A stretch of 64,000 nt of DNA from JBDHWG01 sp046328525 (lineage in GTDB: Bacteria; Chloroflexota; Anaerolineae; Epilineales; JAHCIE01), in assembly GCA_046328525.1 (NCBI GenBank), contig JAXLWK010000014.1, positions 5,652 to 69,651 of the forward strand, in the 5' to 3' direction. Below the pieces are notes generated by a model. The model saw only the letters and a list, made by a program, of their open reading frames with translations. It searched no databases and was not told the origin of the DNA. Shown one piece after another: positions 25,026 to 33,250 of this stretch. Each line of letters opens with the position of its first letter. Position 1 is the first letter of the stretch. The position numbers and the translations under genes were made by a program.

Positions 25026-25409
25026 GCGTCTGTTACACCTGAAGTAGCCGAAACGTAGTAACGACTTCAGTCGTTCTGGGGTCTGGGAAACGACTGAAGT
25101 CGTTACTACACAGCGCAGTCTTCGAGGAAGCCAAGGAGGGCGCGCTCTTCCGGGCGCAACCCGGCGACGGGAACGTCCTCCGCGCTGGCGCGGATGCGGG
25201 GCAGGGGTAGCTCTACACGATAGCGTGGAGACCCCCCTCTGCTCCCCCCGCCGGCGGGGGGATGGGGGGGTGAATTCGGCTCGTCCACGCTAAACTGTGG
25301 AGCTACCGGGGCAGGGCGTGGCCGAAGAGAATCATGCGCGTTTTTCGCGGGCTTTCGTGCCCTTCGTGGTCCGACGACTTCCCTCCTAAGCAAACGCTAT
25401 ACCAACACC
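25026..25409. other. Repeat-filled intergenic region
   Basis: About 380 bases between converging genes. It holds an inverted repeat at 25055-25109, an imperfect 24-bp inverted repeat with arms near 25206-25230 and 25287-25312 enclosing G- and C-runs, and a CTTTCGTGCCCTTCGTGG repeat fragment near 25353. A minus-strand reading ending at 25106 has a plausible protein-like tail (ASAEDVPVAGLRPEERALL), possibly the remnant of a lost gene. Confidence 0.5.
25055..25109. repeat. 21-bp perfect inverted repeat (GTAGTAACGACTTCAG family)
   Basis: The arm at 25055-25075 pairs perfectly with 25089-25109 across 13 bases. A related copy with three mismatches is at 57871-57926, and degraded copies lie near 46165 and 48885. 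Confidence 0.85.
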
Positions 25410-26783
25410 TCACGGCGCCACCAGGAGCGTGCCATTCTCCCCCACGATCCAGCCGCTCGCCGGTCCGCTGAGCGCGACGCCGTACAAGGCCGCGTGGGTG
25501 GGGCTGGTCGCCTGATACCACTGGCCGTGGGCCAGGCGCAGAATCGTGCCGCCGGCCCCGACGGCCCAGCCGTCATCCGGCCCGCTCAGGGCGATGGCGT
25601 TAAGGTCGGCCGTCGTCGGGCTGCTCACCGGCGTGACGCTTCCATTCGCCAGGCTGAAGATACTGCCTCCCTTGCCCACGATCCACCCGCTGTCCGGGCC
25701 GAGGAGCGCGATAGCGTTCAGGCGGCCGGGCGGGCGGGTCACGTCCGCCACGCCCCATGCCCCAGCCTCGAGGCGCGCGCCGTGGCCGAAGACGCCCGGA
25801 TAGGTCGAGCTAGCGTCGAACCCGACGGCCCAGCCGTCATTCGGCCCAACGAGCGCCACGCACCTGAGTTCGAGCCAGCGCGTGATCGGCGGCTGAGGCA
25901 GCTTCTGTTCGGCGGCGGGCAGCCGAATCACGCTCCATGCCCCGCCATGCAGCCGCAGGATGGTATCCGCGTCGTCCCACAAGGCGTTCGACGCTGTGCC
26001 ATCGCCGACCGCCCAGCCCTCGTCCGCCGCGCTGAGGGCAACGGCGTACAGGCTTCTGGGCGTTGGGCTGTCCACCTGGAGCGCCAGGTTGCCCGTGAGC
26101 TTCACCAGGACGCCGCTGTCGCCGACGGCCCAGCCATCGCCCGGAGCGCTCAGGGCGACACCGTTCAAGCCCATCGCGGTCGGGCTGGCGATCTCGCGCC
26201 ACGCGCCCCCTGTGAGGCGGAGAATGTGGCCGAGGTCGCCGACGGCCCAGCCGTCGCCGGCCCCGCCCACCGCGATAGACCGCAGGGTTGTCGAGACAGG
26301 GCTGGACGCGGCGATCCACGGCCCGGCGATCACGCCGGGAGCCACTGCCTGGGATAGCGCCGGCAGCCACACGGTCGGCCCGCGCGCGGCCACGAAATCC
26401 TGCCCCGTCGGATCGGGCGGCGGCGATACGCTGCGGGTCGCGGGCGTGAAGACGTAGCCCGGCTGGACGGGCACAATGACGGCCGTCCCCTCGCCGAGGT
26501 CATGCAGTGTGTAGCGGCCGTCGGCGTCCGTCGTGGTCACGGCGTTCGGCCCGGACATGACGTAGACACCGGCGAGCGGCGTCCCATCTGTGGTGGTGAT
26601 GCGGCCAGAGGCCGCGAACGAGGCATAGCGCCTGGTGGATGTGGCGCCGGCCGCGTCTTGCCCAAGCGCCGCCGGCGCGGCCGGCGCGTCAGCGCGAGCG
26701 GTGACGCGCGCCAACACCAGGAGCGCCAGCAACGAGACCATCGCTATAAGGATCGCGAAGACAACACGTCTTCCATCTCTCAT
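25410..26783 (-). CDS. Secreted YCF48-like beta-propeller repeat protein
   Basis: A 457-residue exported protein: a signal peptide (about 1-32), a carboxypeptidase-regulatory-like beta-sandwich (about 55-125; SGRITTTDGTPLAGVYVMSG), then seven or so repeats of about 40 residues. Each repeat has a core of the type L-x-x-V-A-L-x-x-x-x-D-G-W-A-V-G followed by a strand ending in L-T-G-x-W. This pattern is the BNR/YCF48-like propeller found in many surface proteins. There is no catalytic motif. Role unknown; binding at the cell surface is a guess. It is divergent from the CPBP protease gene. Confidence 0.8.
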   Translation of the reverse strand: MRDGRRVVFAILIAMVSLLALLVLARVTARADAPAAPAALGQDAAGATSTRRYASFAASGRITTTDGTPLAGVYVMSGPNAVTTTDADGRYTLHDLGEGTAVIVPVQPGYVFTPATRSVSPPPDPTGQDFVAARGPTVWLPALSQAVAPGVIAGPWIAASSPVSTTLRSIAVGGAGDGWAVGDLGHILRLTGGAWREIASPTAMGLNGVALSAPGDGWAVGDSGVLVKLTGNLALQVDSPTPRSLYAVALSAADEGWAVGDGTASNALWDDADTILRLHGGAWSVIRLPAAEQKLPQPPITRWLELRCVALVGPNDGWAVGFDASSTYPGVFGHGARLEAGAWGVADVTRPPGRLNAIALLGPDSGWIVGKGGSIFSLANGSVTPVSSPTTADLNAIALSGPDDGWAVGAGGTILRLAHGQWYQATSPTHAALYGVALSGPASGWIVGENGTLLVAP

Positions 26784-26889
26784 AACGCCTCCTATATCAG
26801 CCCATTATAGCAAGGCGGTGGCTACACAATGGCTACAAAGGGGCGCTGGCTCGAATCAGCGGACTTCAGGTTACGCGAACATTCAGGCG

Positions 26890-26895
26890 TATAAT
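26890..26895 (+). promoter_or_regulatory. -10 box of a probably leaderless gene
   Basis: A consensus TATAAT ends seven bases before the ATG at 26902, so transcription would start at or beside the start codon. No Shine-Dalgarno sequence is present. Confidence 0.5.
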
Positions 26896-26901
26896 ATCCT
26901 C

Positions 26902-27600
26902 ATGTTGTGGATTCTCTTCACGCTGCTGCTCACCGCGGCCCTGGCGTACTTTAGCTATCGCAGCGCCCAGGTGCTCCCCTACCTGCCGCCCGACACCAAC
27001 GTCCTCCTGTCGCTGCCGGACGTTGTCGCCCGGCTGGTCGTCGTCCTGGTCTGCATCGGCCTGGGCGTGTGGAGCGGGGCCGGCGCGGCGCGCCTCGGCT
27101 GGGTGTGGGGCAACGCGCCCCTCGACATCGCCCTCGGCGCGGGCATCGGCCTCGTCGCCCACCTCGCCCTCTATCCGGCGACCCTGTGGGCCGCGCGCGT
27201 CCTGGGGGAGCGCGCCTACTCGCCGCTCATCCTGCGCCACATCCTGCCGCGCACGCGCCGCGAGTGGCTTCTCGTCCCCCTGGCGTTCGTCGTCGCCGTC
27301 CTCCTGGAAGAGCTGCTGTTCCGCTCGCTGCTCGTCGGCGCGCTGAGCATGGTGGCCCCGGCGCTGCTCCTGGCCGTGCTGGGCGCGGTGGTGTTCGGCG
27401 CGATGCACCTGCCGCAAGGCTGGCTGGGGGCCGTCGTGTCCGGTGTCGTCGGCCTGGGCCTGAGCCTGCTCTTCCTGGCGAGCGGCAGCCTCCTGGTTCC
27501 CTTCGCCGCCCACTACGCTTTCAACCTGGCCCAGATCGTCCGCGCCGCCCGCGACCCCTCTGAGCCGACGAAAGTCGGCGCGACACAGTCCTCTTCGTAG
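26902..27600 (+). CDS. CPBP-family intramembrane metalloprotease (Abi)
   Basis: A 232-residue membrane protein with six to eight helices. The CPBP motifs are intact: LLEELLFRSLLVG with E136, E137 and R141, MHLPQGW with H169, and AAHYAFNLAQ with H204 and N208. Family members cleave membrane-embedded substrates (Rce1-like) or protect against bacteriocins. A TATAAT seven bases before the ATG and the lack of a ribosome binding site suggest a leaderless mRNA. A degenerate relative lies 500 bases downstream on the other strand. Confidence 0.87.
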   Translation: MLWILFTLLLTAALAYFSYRSAQVLPYLPPDTNVLLSLPDVVARLVVVLVCIGLGVWSGAGAARLGWVWGNAPLDIALGAGIGLVAHLALYPATLWAARVLGERAYSPLILRHILPRTRREWLLVPLAFVVAVLLEELLFRSLLVGALSMVAPALLLAVLGAVVFGAMHLPQGWLGAVVSGVVGLGLSLLFLASGSLLVPFAAHYAFNLAQIVRAARDPSEPTKVGATQSSS

Positions 27601-27648
27601 CGCCCACGGAAGTAGGGATATTTTCACATTTTCCAGGGCCTGACCCCC

Positions 27649-27677
27649 TTGACATGCCCGAACATTTGTTCTAAAAT
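27649..27677 (+). promoter_or_regulatory. Promoter with internal GAAC-N4-GTTC palindrome
   Basis: Consensus TTGACA (27649-27654) and TAAAAT (27672-27677) are 17 bp apart. The spacer contains GAACATTTGTTC (27660-27671), which fits the core of the LexA/DinR SOS box (GAAC-N4-GTTC). A bound repressor there would block the promoter. Confidence 0.65.
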
Positions 27678-27760
27678 AGAGCAGCAGGGGTTCGCTTCAG
27701 GCGCGTCTCGCGGAGGGAGGGTCTGCGGGGTGAGCCTCGACATGGACAGAGGAGGCATGT

Positions 27761-27955
27761 GTGCCCAGGCCGCGCAAGTACAAAAGACCAACCAACCAGA
27801 CGGTGACATTCGAGGAAACCGAGCTGCGGGAGATTCGGCGCGCTGCCGCCGTCAGCCGCGAGCCGGTCAGCGTGTTCATTCGCCGCCTGTTCCTCCAGGC
27901 GCTCGGCCACGAGGCGGACGAGAGCAGCAACGGCAAGCGCTCGCCTTCCGCCTGA
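27761..27955 (+). CDS. Small ribbon-helix-helix-like DNA-binding protein
   Basis: A 64-residue basic protein starting with GTG; GGAGG ends five bases upstream. QTVTFEETELREIRRAA followed by SVFIRRLFLQALG looks like one beta strand and two helices, the ribbon-helix-helix fold of CopG/Arc-type repressors. Antitoxins also use this fold, but no toxin gene follows. The strong promoter with a LexA-like palindrome upstream suggests SOS control or autoregulation. Confidence 0.65.
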   Translation: MPRPRKYKRPTNQTVTFEETELREIRRAAAVSREPVSVFIRRLFLQALGHEADESSNGKRSPSA

Positions 27956-27967
27956 GTTTGGAGAATA

Positions 27968-28036
27968 GGTAACGCAAAGGCGCAGAGGCGCAAAGGAAGA
28001 AGAAGATCAGATGGGTCTTTGCGCCTTTGCGTTACC
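27968..28036. repeat. Inverted repeat of the GCGCAAAG family
   Basis: GGTAACGCAAAGGCGC (27968-27983) pairs perfectly with 28021-28036. The interior resembles the composite repeats at 12619-12755 and 47070-47228. It lies between two converging genes and may act as a terminator. Confidence 0.75.
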
Positions 28037-28071
28037 CTATCTCTTCGAGCCAGCGCCCAGGGCGAGAGGCG

Positions 28072-28764
28072 CTACAGATTGCCGACGGCCTGGAGGGTGT
28101 GGGGCAGCACCCAAATGCACACCGACACCGCCGCCTGGCAAGCAATGCTCGCCGTGAGCGTGTAGCGCCGCGCCATCGCCCCGTACACCACCCCAAACCC
28201 CGCCATCACCAGGACGAGGATCGCCAGGATGAGCGGAAACCCAATCGCCGGCGGCAGGAAGAACAGCAGCCCGGCCAGGCCGTACAGCAGGGCTGTGATC
28301 GCCACCCCCACCGCCGGCTGGAGGAACCCACGAAAGTAGACGCCGTCGGCGATAGGCGCGACGATCCCCAGGAGCAGCAAGAGCTGCTCCGGTTTCGTGT
28401 TGCCGAACAGCCGCCCGGCCGTCGCCCCCAGCACCGTCTGCCCTAGCACCGCCACGGGCAGCCCAATCGCCAACCCAATGATCAGCCCCCGCGCCAGCTC
28501 CATCGGGTTGTAGCCGAGGGGCATCAGGCGCTTGCGGCCGAGCAGGAGACTGCCGGCCACCAGGAGGCCCCACAGGGCGATCAGGCGCACCGTCTGGTCC
28601 AGGGTCCACGTCGCCAGCGCCACAGCCACAAAGACCATGAACAGCAGCAGCGGCGGCAGGATGGGCCGGCGCGGGCGCGTCGTCTTGCGCCGACGCCGGC
28701 GCGGCGCGGCCTTCGTCGCCTTCGGCTTGCTACTGGTCGCGGTCTTTGTCACAGGCGTTCCCAC
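28072..28764 (-). CDS. CPBP-like membrane protein lacking the catalytic Glu pair
   Basis: A 230-residue protein with a very basic N-terminus (PRRRRRKTTRPRRP, 21-34) and about six membrane helices. VAPIADGVYFRGFLQP (135-150) aligns with the CPBP motif A-P-x-x-E-E-x-x-F-R-G, but the two glutamates are D140 and G141; R145 is kept. The later helix GFGVVYGAMARRYTL resembles the last CPBP helix but without the H-x3-N motif. It is probably a non-catalytic paralogue or a decaying copy. It lies 44 bases from the threonine aldolase gene, reading the same way. Confidence 0.65.
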   Translation of the reverse strand: MGTPVTKTATSSKPKATKAAPRRRRRKTTRPRRPILPPLLLFMVFVAVALATWTLDQTVRLIALWGLLVAGSLLLGRKRLMPLGYNPMELARGLIIGLAIGLPVAVLGQTVLGATAGRLFGNTKPEQLLLLLGIVAPIADGVYFRGFLQPAVGVAITALLYGLAGLLFFLPPAIGFPLILAILVLVMAGFGVVYGAMARRYTLTASIACQAAVSVCIWVLPHTLQAVGNL

Positions 28765-28808
28765 AAACTCGCGTTCGCCCTCGTTGGAGCATCACCCCGT
28801 CACTCGCA

Positions 28809-29852
28809 CTAAACGCGCATCGGCGCCAGCGCCGCCTGGCACGCCGTCAGGGCCGTCTCAATGTCTGACGCCTCGATGCCGTAGTGCGTGACGGCGCGAA
28901 CGCGGTGCGGCCCATAGAACGCGCTCACCAGGACGCCATGCCCCTTGACCGCCTCCACGAACTCGGCCGCCGTCATCCCGTTCGTCACCTCGAAGATGAC
29001 GATATTCGTCTGCACCTTGTCCAGGTCAATGGCGACGCCGGGCAGCTCGGCCAGGCCCTCGGCCAGCCGCCGCGCGTTCACCTGGTCGTCGGCCAGGCGC
29101 TCCACCATCTCCGTCAACGCCACGATGCCCGCCGCCGCGATGATGCCGGCCTGCCGCATCCCGCCGCCGAGGATCTTGCGCGTCCGCCGCGCCCGGGCGA
29201 TGAACTCGGCCGGTCCGGCCAGGATCGAGCCGACCGGCGCCGACAGCCCCTTCGACAGACAGAACTGCACCGTGTCCATGTCGCGGGTGATGGTCGCGGC
29301 GGGGACACCCAGCGCCACGGCGGCGTTGAACAGGCGCGCCCCATCCAGGTGGGTGCGCAGGCCGTAGCGCCGCGCCAGCTCGCCGACCTCGGCCATGTAC
29401 GCCGGCGAGATGACCACGCCGCCGCAGTAATTGTGGCTGTTCTCCAGGGTAATCAGGCGCGTGCGCGGGTAATGCGGGTTGTCCGGGCGGATCGCGGCCT
29501 CGATCTCGGCCAGGTCCAGCGTCCCATCGGGCCGGTTGCGCACCGTCCGCGGCGTGACGCCGCCCAGCACAGCCGGCGCGCCGGCTTCGGCGATGAACGT
29601 GTGGGCCATGTCGCCCAGGATCAGCTCGTCGCCGCGCTGGCAGTGGGTCAGGACGGCGGCGACGTTGCCCTGGGTGCCGCTGGTGACGAGCATGGCCGCT
29701 TCTTTGCCGACCATCTCGGCCGCCAGCTCCTCCAGGCGGTTGACCGTGGGGTCCTCGCCGTACACGTCGTCGCCGACCGGAGCCTCGGCGATGGCCCGCC
29801 GCATGGCGGGGGTAGGCTGGGTGACGGTATCGCTGCGCAGGTCAATGGGCAT
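28809..29852 (-). CDS. ltaE: Low-specificity L-threonine aldolase
   Basis: A 347-residue PLP enzyme cleaving L-threonine or L-allo-threonine to glycine and acetaldehyde. MPIDLRSDTVTQPTPAMR and GDDVYGEDPTVNRLE are the family N-terminus. TSGTQGN contacts PLP, HLDGARLFN is the conserved Asp region, and CLSKGLSAPVGS carries the Schiff-base lysine. AGGAGCG precedes the ATG at 29850-29852; readings that extend further translate an interspersed repeat. With the serine/threonine dehydratase elsewhere in the window it points to threonine and serine catabolism. Confidence 0.93.
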   Translation of the reverse strand: MPIDLRSDTVTQPTPAMRRAIAEAPVGDDVYGEDPTVNRLEELAAEMVGKEAAMLVTSGTQGNVAAVLTHCQRGDELILGDMAHTFIAEAGAPAVLGGVTPRTVRNRPDGTLDLAEIEAAIRPDNPHYPRTRLITLENSHNYCGGVVISPAYMAEVGELARRYGLRTHLDGARLFNAAVALGVPAATITRDMDTVQFCLSKGLSAPVGSILAGPAEFIARARRTRKILGGGMRQAGIIAAAGIVALTEMVERLADDQVNARRLAEGLAELPGVAIDLDKVQTNIVIFEVTNGMTAAEFVEAVKGHGVLVSAFYGPHRVRAVTHYGIEASDIETALTACQAALAPMRV

Positions 29853-30123
29853 CTCAATCGCTCCTCTCGATGACAGTCCTTCTGCAAGGGATGAGTCCTG
29901 AACCACGAACGTCACGAAAAACCACGAAAGGCACACGCCGACACGAGACCACCGGCAAGCCGTCATTGCGAGCGCAGCGAAGCAATCTCCCGCTGTCGCA
30001 AGAAACAGTCTATACGGCAAAAGCGTGCCTACCACCAGGCGGGAGGTTGCTTCGTCCTCCTATCGTCGTCCTCGCAACGACGGCATGCCCTGCGTTCGGC
30101 GTGACGCATGCTCAGGGCGACAT
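29853..30123. repeat. Intergenic repeats: ACCACGAA and TTGCGAGCGCAGCGAAGC families
   Basis: Near 29900-29935 are ACCACGAA-type direct repeats also seen near 25353 and 37720. The arm at 29959-29991 (containing CATTGCGAGCGCAGCGAAGC) is roughly complementary to 30041-30084 (GGGAGGTTGCTTCGTCCTCC), forming a long imperfect inverted repeat. Such elements are common between genes in environmental bacterial genomes. No gene is seen here. Confidence 0.7.
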
Positions 30124-31677
30124 CTACGATTTGTCCACAAACAACACGCGCACCGCGCCGCCGACTTTCTGCGCCGCCGCGCCCGGCAGGCTAAGGACGA
30201 TGCGCCCGTCGCTTTGCTGCGCCGCCGCGTTCGGGATCGTGTTCCCCAGGGCGTCCTCGACGTGGAACGCCGCCCCGGCCGGGAACGGCCCGACGGCCAG
30301 GCTGCGGTCGGCGCCGACCGTGGCCTGGGCCGCGCACATCTGGCGGCCGTCGGCCAGGGCGAAGCACGCTGCCCCGACGCCGCTCTGGCCGTCGGCGACG
30401 ACCCTGCCCGACGCGCCCGGCAGCAGAGTCTGCGCCCGCCGCAAGGCGCTGAAGGCCGGGCGCTTGCGCCCATCCGACGCGACGACGCCGTAGACGCCCT
30501 CGACGATCTCGCCGCGCTCGTTGCGGCGCAGGCCCTCTGGCGGCGTGTCCTGCCCGCCGAAGTAGTTGAGGCGCGTCCCCGTCGCCGCGCTCCACACGGC
30601 CGCCATGAACGCCAGGTCGGCCTGCTCGCGCTCGGTGATGAAGAAGCGCCACCACTTGCCCTGCTGCGCGGCGGGCACGGGCTCGGTGACCGGCAGCCCG
30701 TACTCACCGACGAAGATGCCGAGGGGGCGCGGCAGGCTGTAGCCGCTCAGGATATCCTGGTAGAAGCGCGTGCGCCCGACGAGGCTGTACACCTCGCGCC
30801 CATCCCCCGGCGACCAGACGCTATCGAAAATGTGGATGGTGATGAGGTCCGGCGTCCAGCTCTCGCGCTGGAACACGCCCAGCAGAGCGCGAATGCGGTC
30901 CGTCGCGTTGGGGTCCGCCATGGGGTGCTCGTAGGGCGCGCCCTCCCAGTAGTTCTGCCCGTCGGTGGACACCATGATGTTCGGGTCCACCGCTTTGACG
31001 GCGTCGTAGGCGGCGCGAAGCTGGCGGTAGTACGTCTCCACTGGGTAGTCGGCCTGGCGCTGAAGGTTCAGCTCGTTGCCGATGATGATGAGCCAGGGCC
31101 GCGCCGTCGGGTGCAGCGTCGCCAGGCTCCTGGCCCGCGCCGCCACCGTCTCCGGCGTGTCCGCCGCGTCGGTCTCCAGGACGAACGCCACGCGCCCCGC
31201 CTCCAGCGCGCCCACCACGTACTCGCGCCAGCCACGGAACGCGCTGGCGTCGCCCCGCACGGCGTTATTCGCGTCGAACGTGGTCGGGTCCGCCGGGATG
31301 CGCGTGTAGCCGAAGGCGTTGGCCTTGCCGATGAGGGGGGCGAGCAGGTCCGCCTGCTCCAGCCCGAAGGGCACGGCGGGTGTCGGCGCAGGCGTCGACA
31401 GCGGGGCCGGCGACGGGACGGGCGTCATGCTGACAGCCGCCCGATCCAGCGGCAGGCGGGGCGTCGGCGGGACAATCTTCCCAGGGGTCACAGAGGGGGG
31501 AGAGGCGCGGGTCGCCTCCGCCGCCGGAGTCGCGCTGCGGACGGCCGGCGCGGTGGGCTGTGGCTCAACGGCGACCGGCGGCGGCGTGCCCTTCAGCGCC
31601 TGGCACGCACCCAGCGTGAGAGTCAGCAAGGCCAGGGCAAACAAAGCCCTCGCCCCCCCGCTCGCCTTGCGGTTCAA
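30124..31677 (-). CDS. Glycoside-hydrolase-like TIM-barrel lipoprotein
   Basis: A protein of about 517 residues with a lipoprotein signal (TLTLGAC), a Pro/Thr-rich spacer and a (beta/alpha)8-like domain. WLIIIGNELNLQ offers the acid/base Glu and LGIFVGEYGLPV the nucleophile Glu, the spacing of clan GH-A hydrolases (GH5/GH39-like). The C-terminal 110 residues look like a small beta domain. I prefer the TTG at 31675-31677, which gives a normal 24-residue lipoprotein signal, although no good ribosome site precedes it. A GTG at 31735-31737 extends into a hairpin repeat, which makes it doubtful. Substrate unknown, presumably a surface or environmental glycan. Confidence 0.72.
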   Translation of the reverse strand: MNRKASGGARALFALALLTLTLGACQALKGTPPPVAVEPQPTAPAVRSATPAAEATRASPPSVTPGKIVPPTPRLPLDRAAVSMTPVPSPAPLSTPAPTPAVPFGLEQADLLAPLIGKANAFGYTRIPADPTTFDANNAVRGDASAFRGWREYVVGALEAGRVAFVLETDAADTPETVAARARSLATLHPTARPWLIIIGNELNLQRQADYPVETYYRQLRAAYDAVKAVDPNIMVSTDGQNYWEGAPYEHPMADPNATDRIRALLGVFQRESWTPDLITIHIFDSVWSPGDGREVYSLVGRTRFYQDILSGYSLPRPLGIFVGEYGLPVTEPVPAAQQGKWWRFFITEREQADLAFMAAVWSAATGTRLNYFGGQDTPPEGLRRNERGEIVEGVYGVVASDGRKRPAFSALRRAQTLLPGASGRVVADGQSGVGAACFALADGRQMCAAQATVGADRSLAVGPFPAGAAFHVEDALGNTIPNAAAQQSDGRIVLSLPGAAAQKVGGAVRVLFVDKS

Positions 31678-31717
31678 GAGCGGGCGGGTCTGATCCCTCT
31701 CCGTGTGGGAGAGGCCA

Positions 31718-31760
31718 GGTGAGGGTCTTCGTGCCACGGCGAGGTTCTAAGACCCTCACC
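31718..31760. repeat. Hairpin with GGTGAGGGTCTT arms
   Basis: GGTGAGGGTCTT (31718-31729) pairs perfectly with 31749-31760. The flanks (31692-31870) carry more CCCTCTCCC/GGGAGAGGG arms, so 31678-31942 is a cluster of this repeat family without a gene. Confidence 0.65.
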
Positions 31761-31942
31761 CCAACCCTCTCCCACAGGGAGAGGGGGCCAGAATTGAGGG
31801 GCGCTCGTCTGGCTTCGGTATCTGGCCCCCCTCTCCCGTTCTAGGAGAGGGGGATGGGGTTTTGGCCGTTGCCCATTGGGACGATCCATCGTTGGCGTCC
31901 GAGTGGCGGGGCAACGGCCAAAAGGGGTGAGAGCCGAGTCCA

Positions 31943-33214
31943 TCAGGGGTAGATGCCGCGGATCTCGAGGGCGCGGGCGACGCGCTCGACGGCCAGGATG
32001 AGCGCCGCGACTCGCAGGTCGGTGCCCTTCTCCTGGGCGATGCGCAGCACGTCGTTGTAGCTCCGCGTCATGATGGCGCGCAGCTTGTCGTTGACCTCCT
32101 CCTCGCTCCAGAAGAAGAAGGCGATGTCCTGCACCCACTCGAAGTAGGAGACGGTCACGCCGCCGGCGTTGGCGAGGATGTCGGGCACGATGAACACGCC
32201 CCGGTCGTCGAGGATGTCGTCGGCCTCCGGCGTCGTCGGGCCGTTCGCGCCCTCGACAATCAGCCGCGCCTGAATCCTGTCGGCGTTCTTGTCGGTAATC
32301 TGGTTTTCGAGCGCCGCCGGAATGAGGATGTCACACGGCAGCTCCAACAGCTCGGCGTTGTTGACCCGGTCCGCGTCGGCATAGCCGTCCACGCGCCCGG
32401 TGTTGCGCACCGCCTCCATGACGCCCTCAATGTGCAGGCCGCGCGGGTTGTAGATGCCGCCGTACTGGTCGCTGACGGCGACGACCTTCGCGCCGTTCTC
32501 GACCATCGCCTTGGCGGCGATGGAGCCAACGTTGCCGAAGCCCTGGACGACGGTGCGCGCGCCGGCGAGGGGCATATCCATGGTGTGCGCCGCCTCGCGC
32601 GCGCAGTACACCACGCCGCGCCCCGTCGCCTCGACGCGGCCCAGGGAGCCGCCGACATCCACCGGCTTGCCCGTCACGACGCCCAGCACCGAGTGGCCCT
32701 CGTTCATCGAGACCGTGTCCATCACCCAGGCCATCGTCTGCGGATTGGTGTTGACGTCGGGCGCGGGGATGTCCTCTTCTTCGCCGATGAGGATCGAGAT
32801 CTCGGTGGCATAGCGCCGCGTCAGGCGCTCCAGCTCGCGGATGGACAGCTCGCGCGGGTCCACCACGACGCCGCCCTTCGCGCCGCCATACGGGATCCCG
32901 ACGACCGCGCACTTCCACGTCATCCACATCGCCAGGGCGCGCACCTCATCCAGGTCTACCTGGTGGTGGAACCGGATGCCGCCCTTGCTCGGCCCGCGCA
33001 CCAGGCTGTGGTGGACGCGGTAGCCGGTGAACATCCGGGTTGAGTTGTTGTCCATCTTGACCGGGAAATGCACGGTCAGCTCGCGCTGCGGCCGCCGCAA
33101 CAGCTCGGCCACATCGGATGAAACGCTCAGATACGACAGCGCCTTGTCGAGCTGCAGAATCGCGTTGTGGTAGGCGTTGATGCGCTGGGCCGTCACCTCG
33201 GTCGGCGTCGCCAT
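31943..33214 (-). CDS. gdhA: Glu/Leu/Phe/Val dehydrogenase, probably glutamate dehydrogenase
   Basis: A 423-residue NAD(P)-dependent dehydrogenase that interconverts glutamate and 2-oxoglutarate plus ammonia. PYGGAKGGVVVDP holds the catalytic lysine, KGGIRFHHQVDLDEV the substrate site, and VVQGFGNVGS the Rossmann glycine loop. EDIPAPDVNTNPQTM is typical of hexameric GDH of the GdhA/GudB type. It lies 36 bases behind prs, as the last gene of an apparent three-gene operon. Confidence 0.93.
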   Translation of the reverse strand: MATPTEVTAQRINAYHNAILQLDKALSYLSVSSDVAELLRRPQRELTVHFPVKMDNNSTRMFTGYRVHHSLVRGPSKGGIRFHHQVDLDEVRALAMWMTWKCAVVGIPYGGAKGGVVVDPRELSIRELERLTRRYATEISILIGEEEDIPAPDVNTNPQTMAWVMDTVSMNEGHSVLGVVTGKPVDVGGSLGRVEATGRGVVYCAREAAHTMDMPLAGARTVVQGFGNVGSIAAKAMVENGAKVVAVSDQYGGIYNPRGLHIEGVMEAVRNTGRVDGYADADRVNNAELLELPCDILIPAALENQITDKNADRIQARLIVEGANGPTTPEADDILDDRGVFIVPDILANAGGVTVSYFEWVQDIAFFFWSEEEVNDKLRAIMTRSYNDVLRIAQEKGTDLRVAALILAVERVARALEIRGIYP

Positions 33215-33250
33215 GGGTCCTCCCGTGAAGTTTCTGAATCGGTTAGCGGA

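Noticed and set aside
25106..25393. Possible 95-codon minus-strand gene ending at 25106
   Set aside because: Only the last 30 residues look protein-like; the rest translates poly-G/C hairpin and CTTCGTGG repeats, and no ribosome site is present. At most it is a gene remnant.
29959..30084. CRISPR-like array
   Set aside because: The repeats are one imperfect inverted pair, not regularly spaced direct repeats with spacers.
31735..31737. GTG as the start of the glycoside-hydrolase-like lipoprotein
   Set aside because: It lies in the loop of a perfect 12-bp repeat hairpin and gives an unusually long signal sequence; the internal TTG gives a normal lipoprotein signal, though neither start has a good ribosome site.
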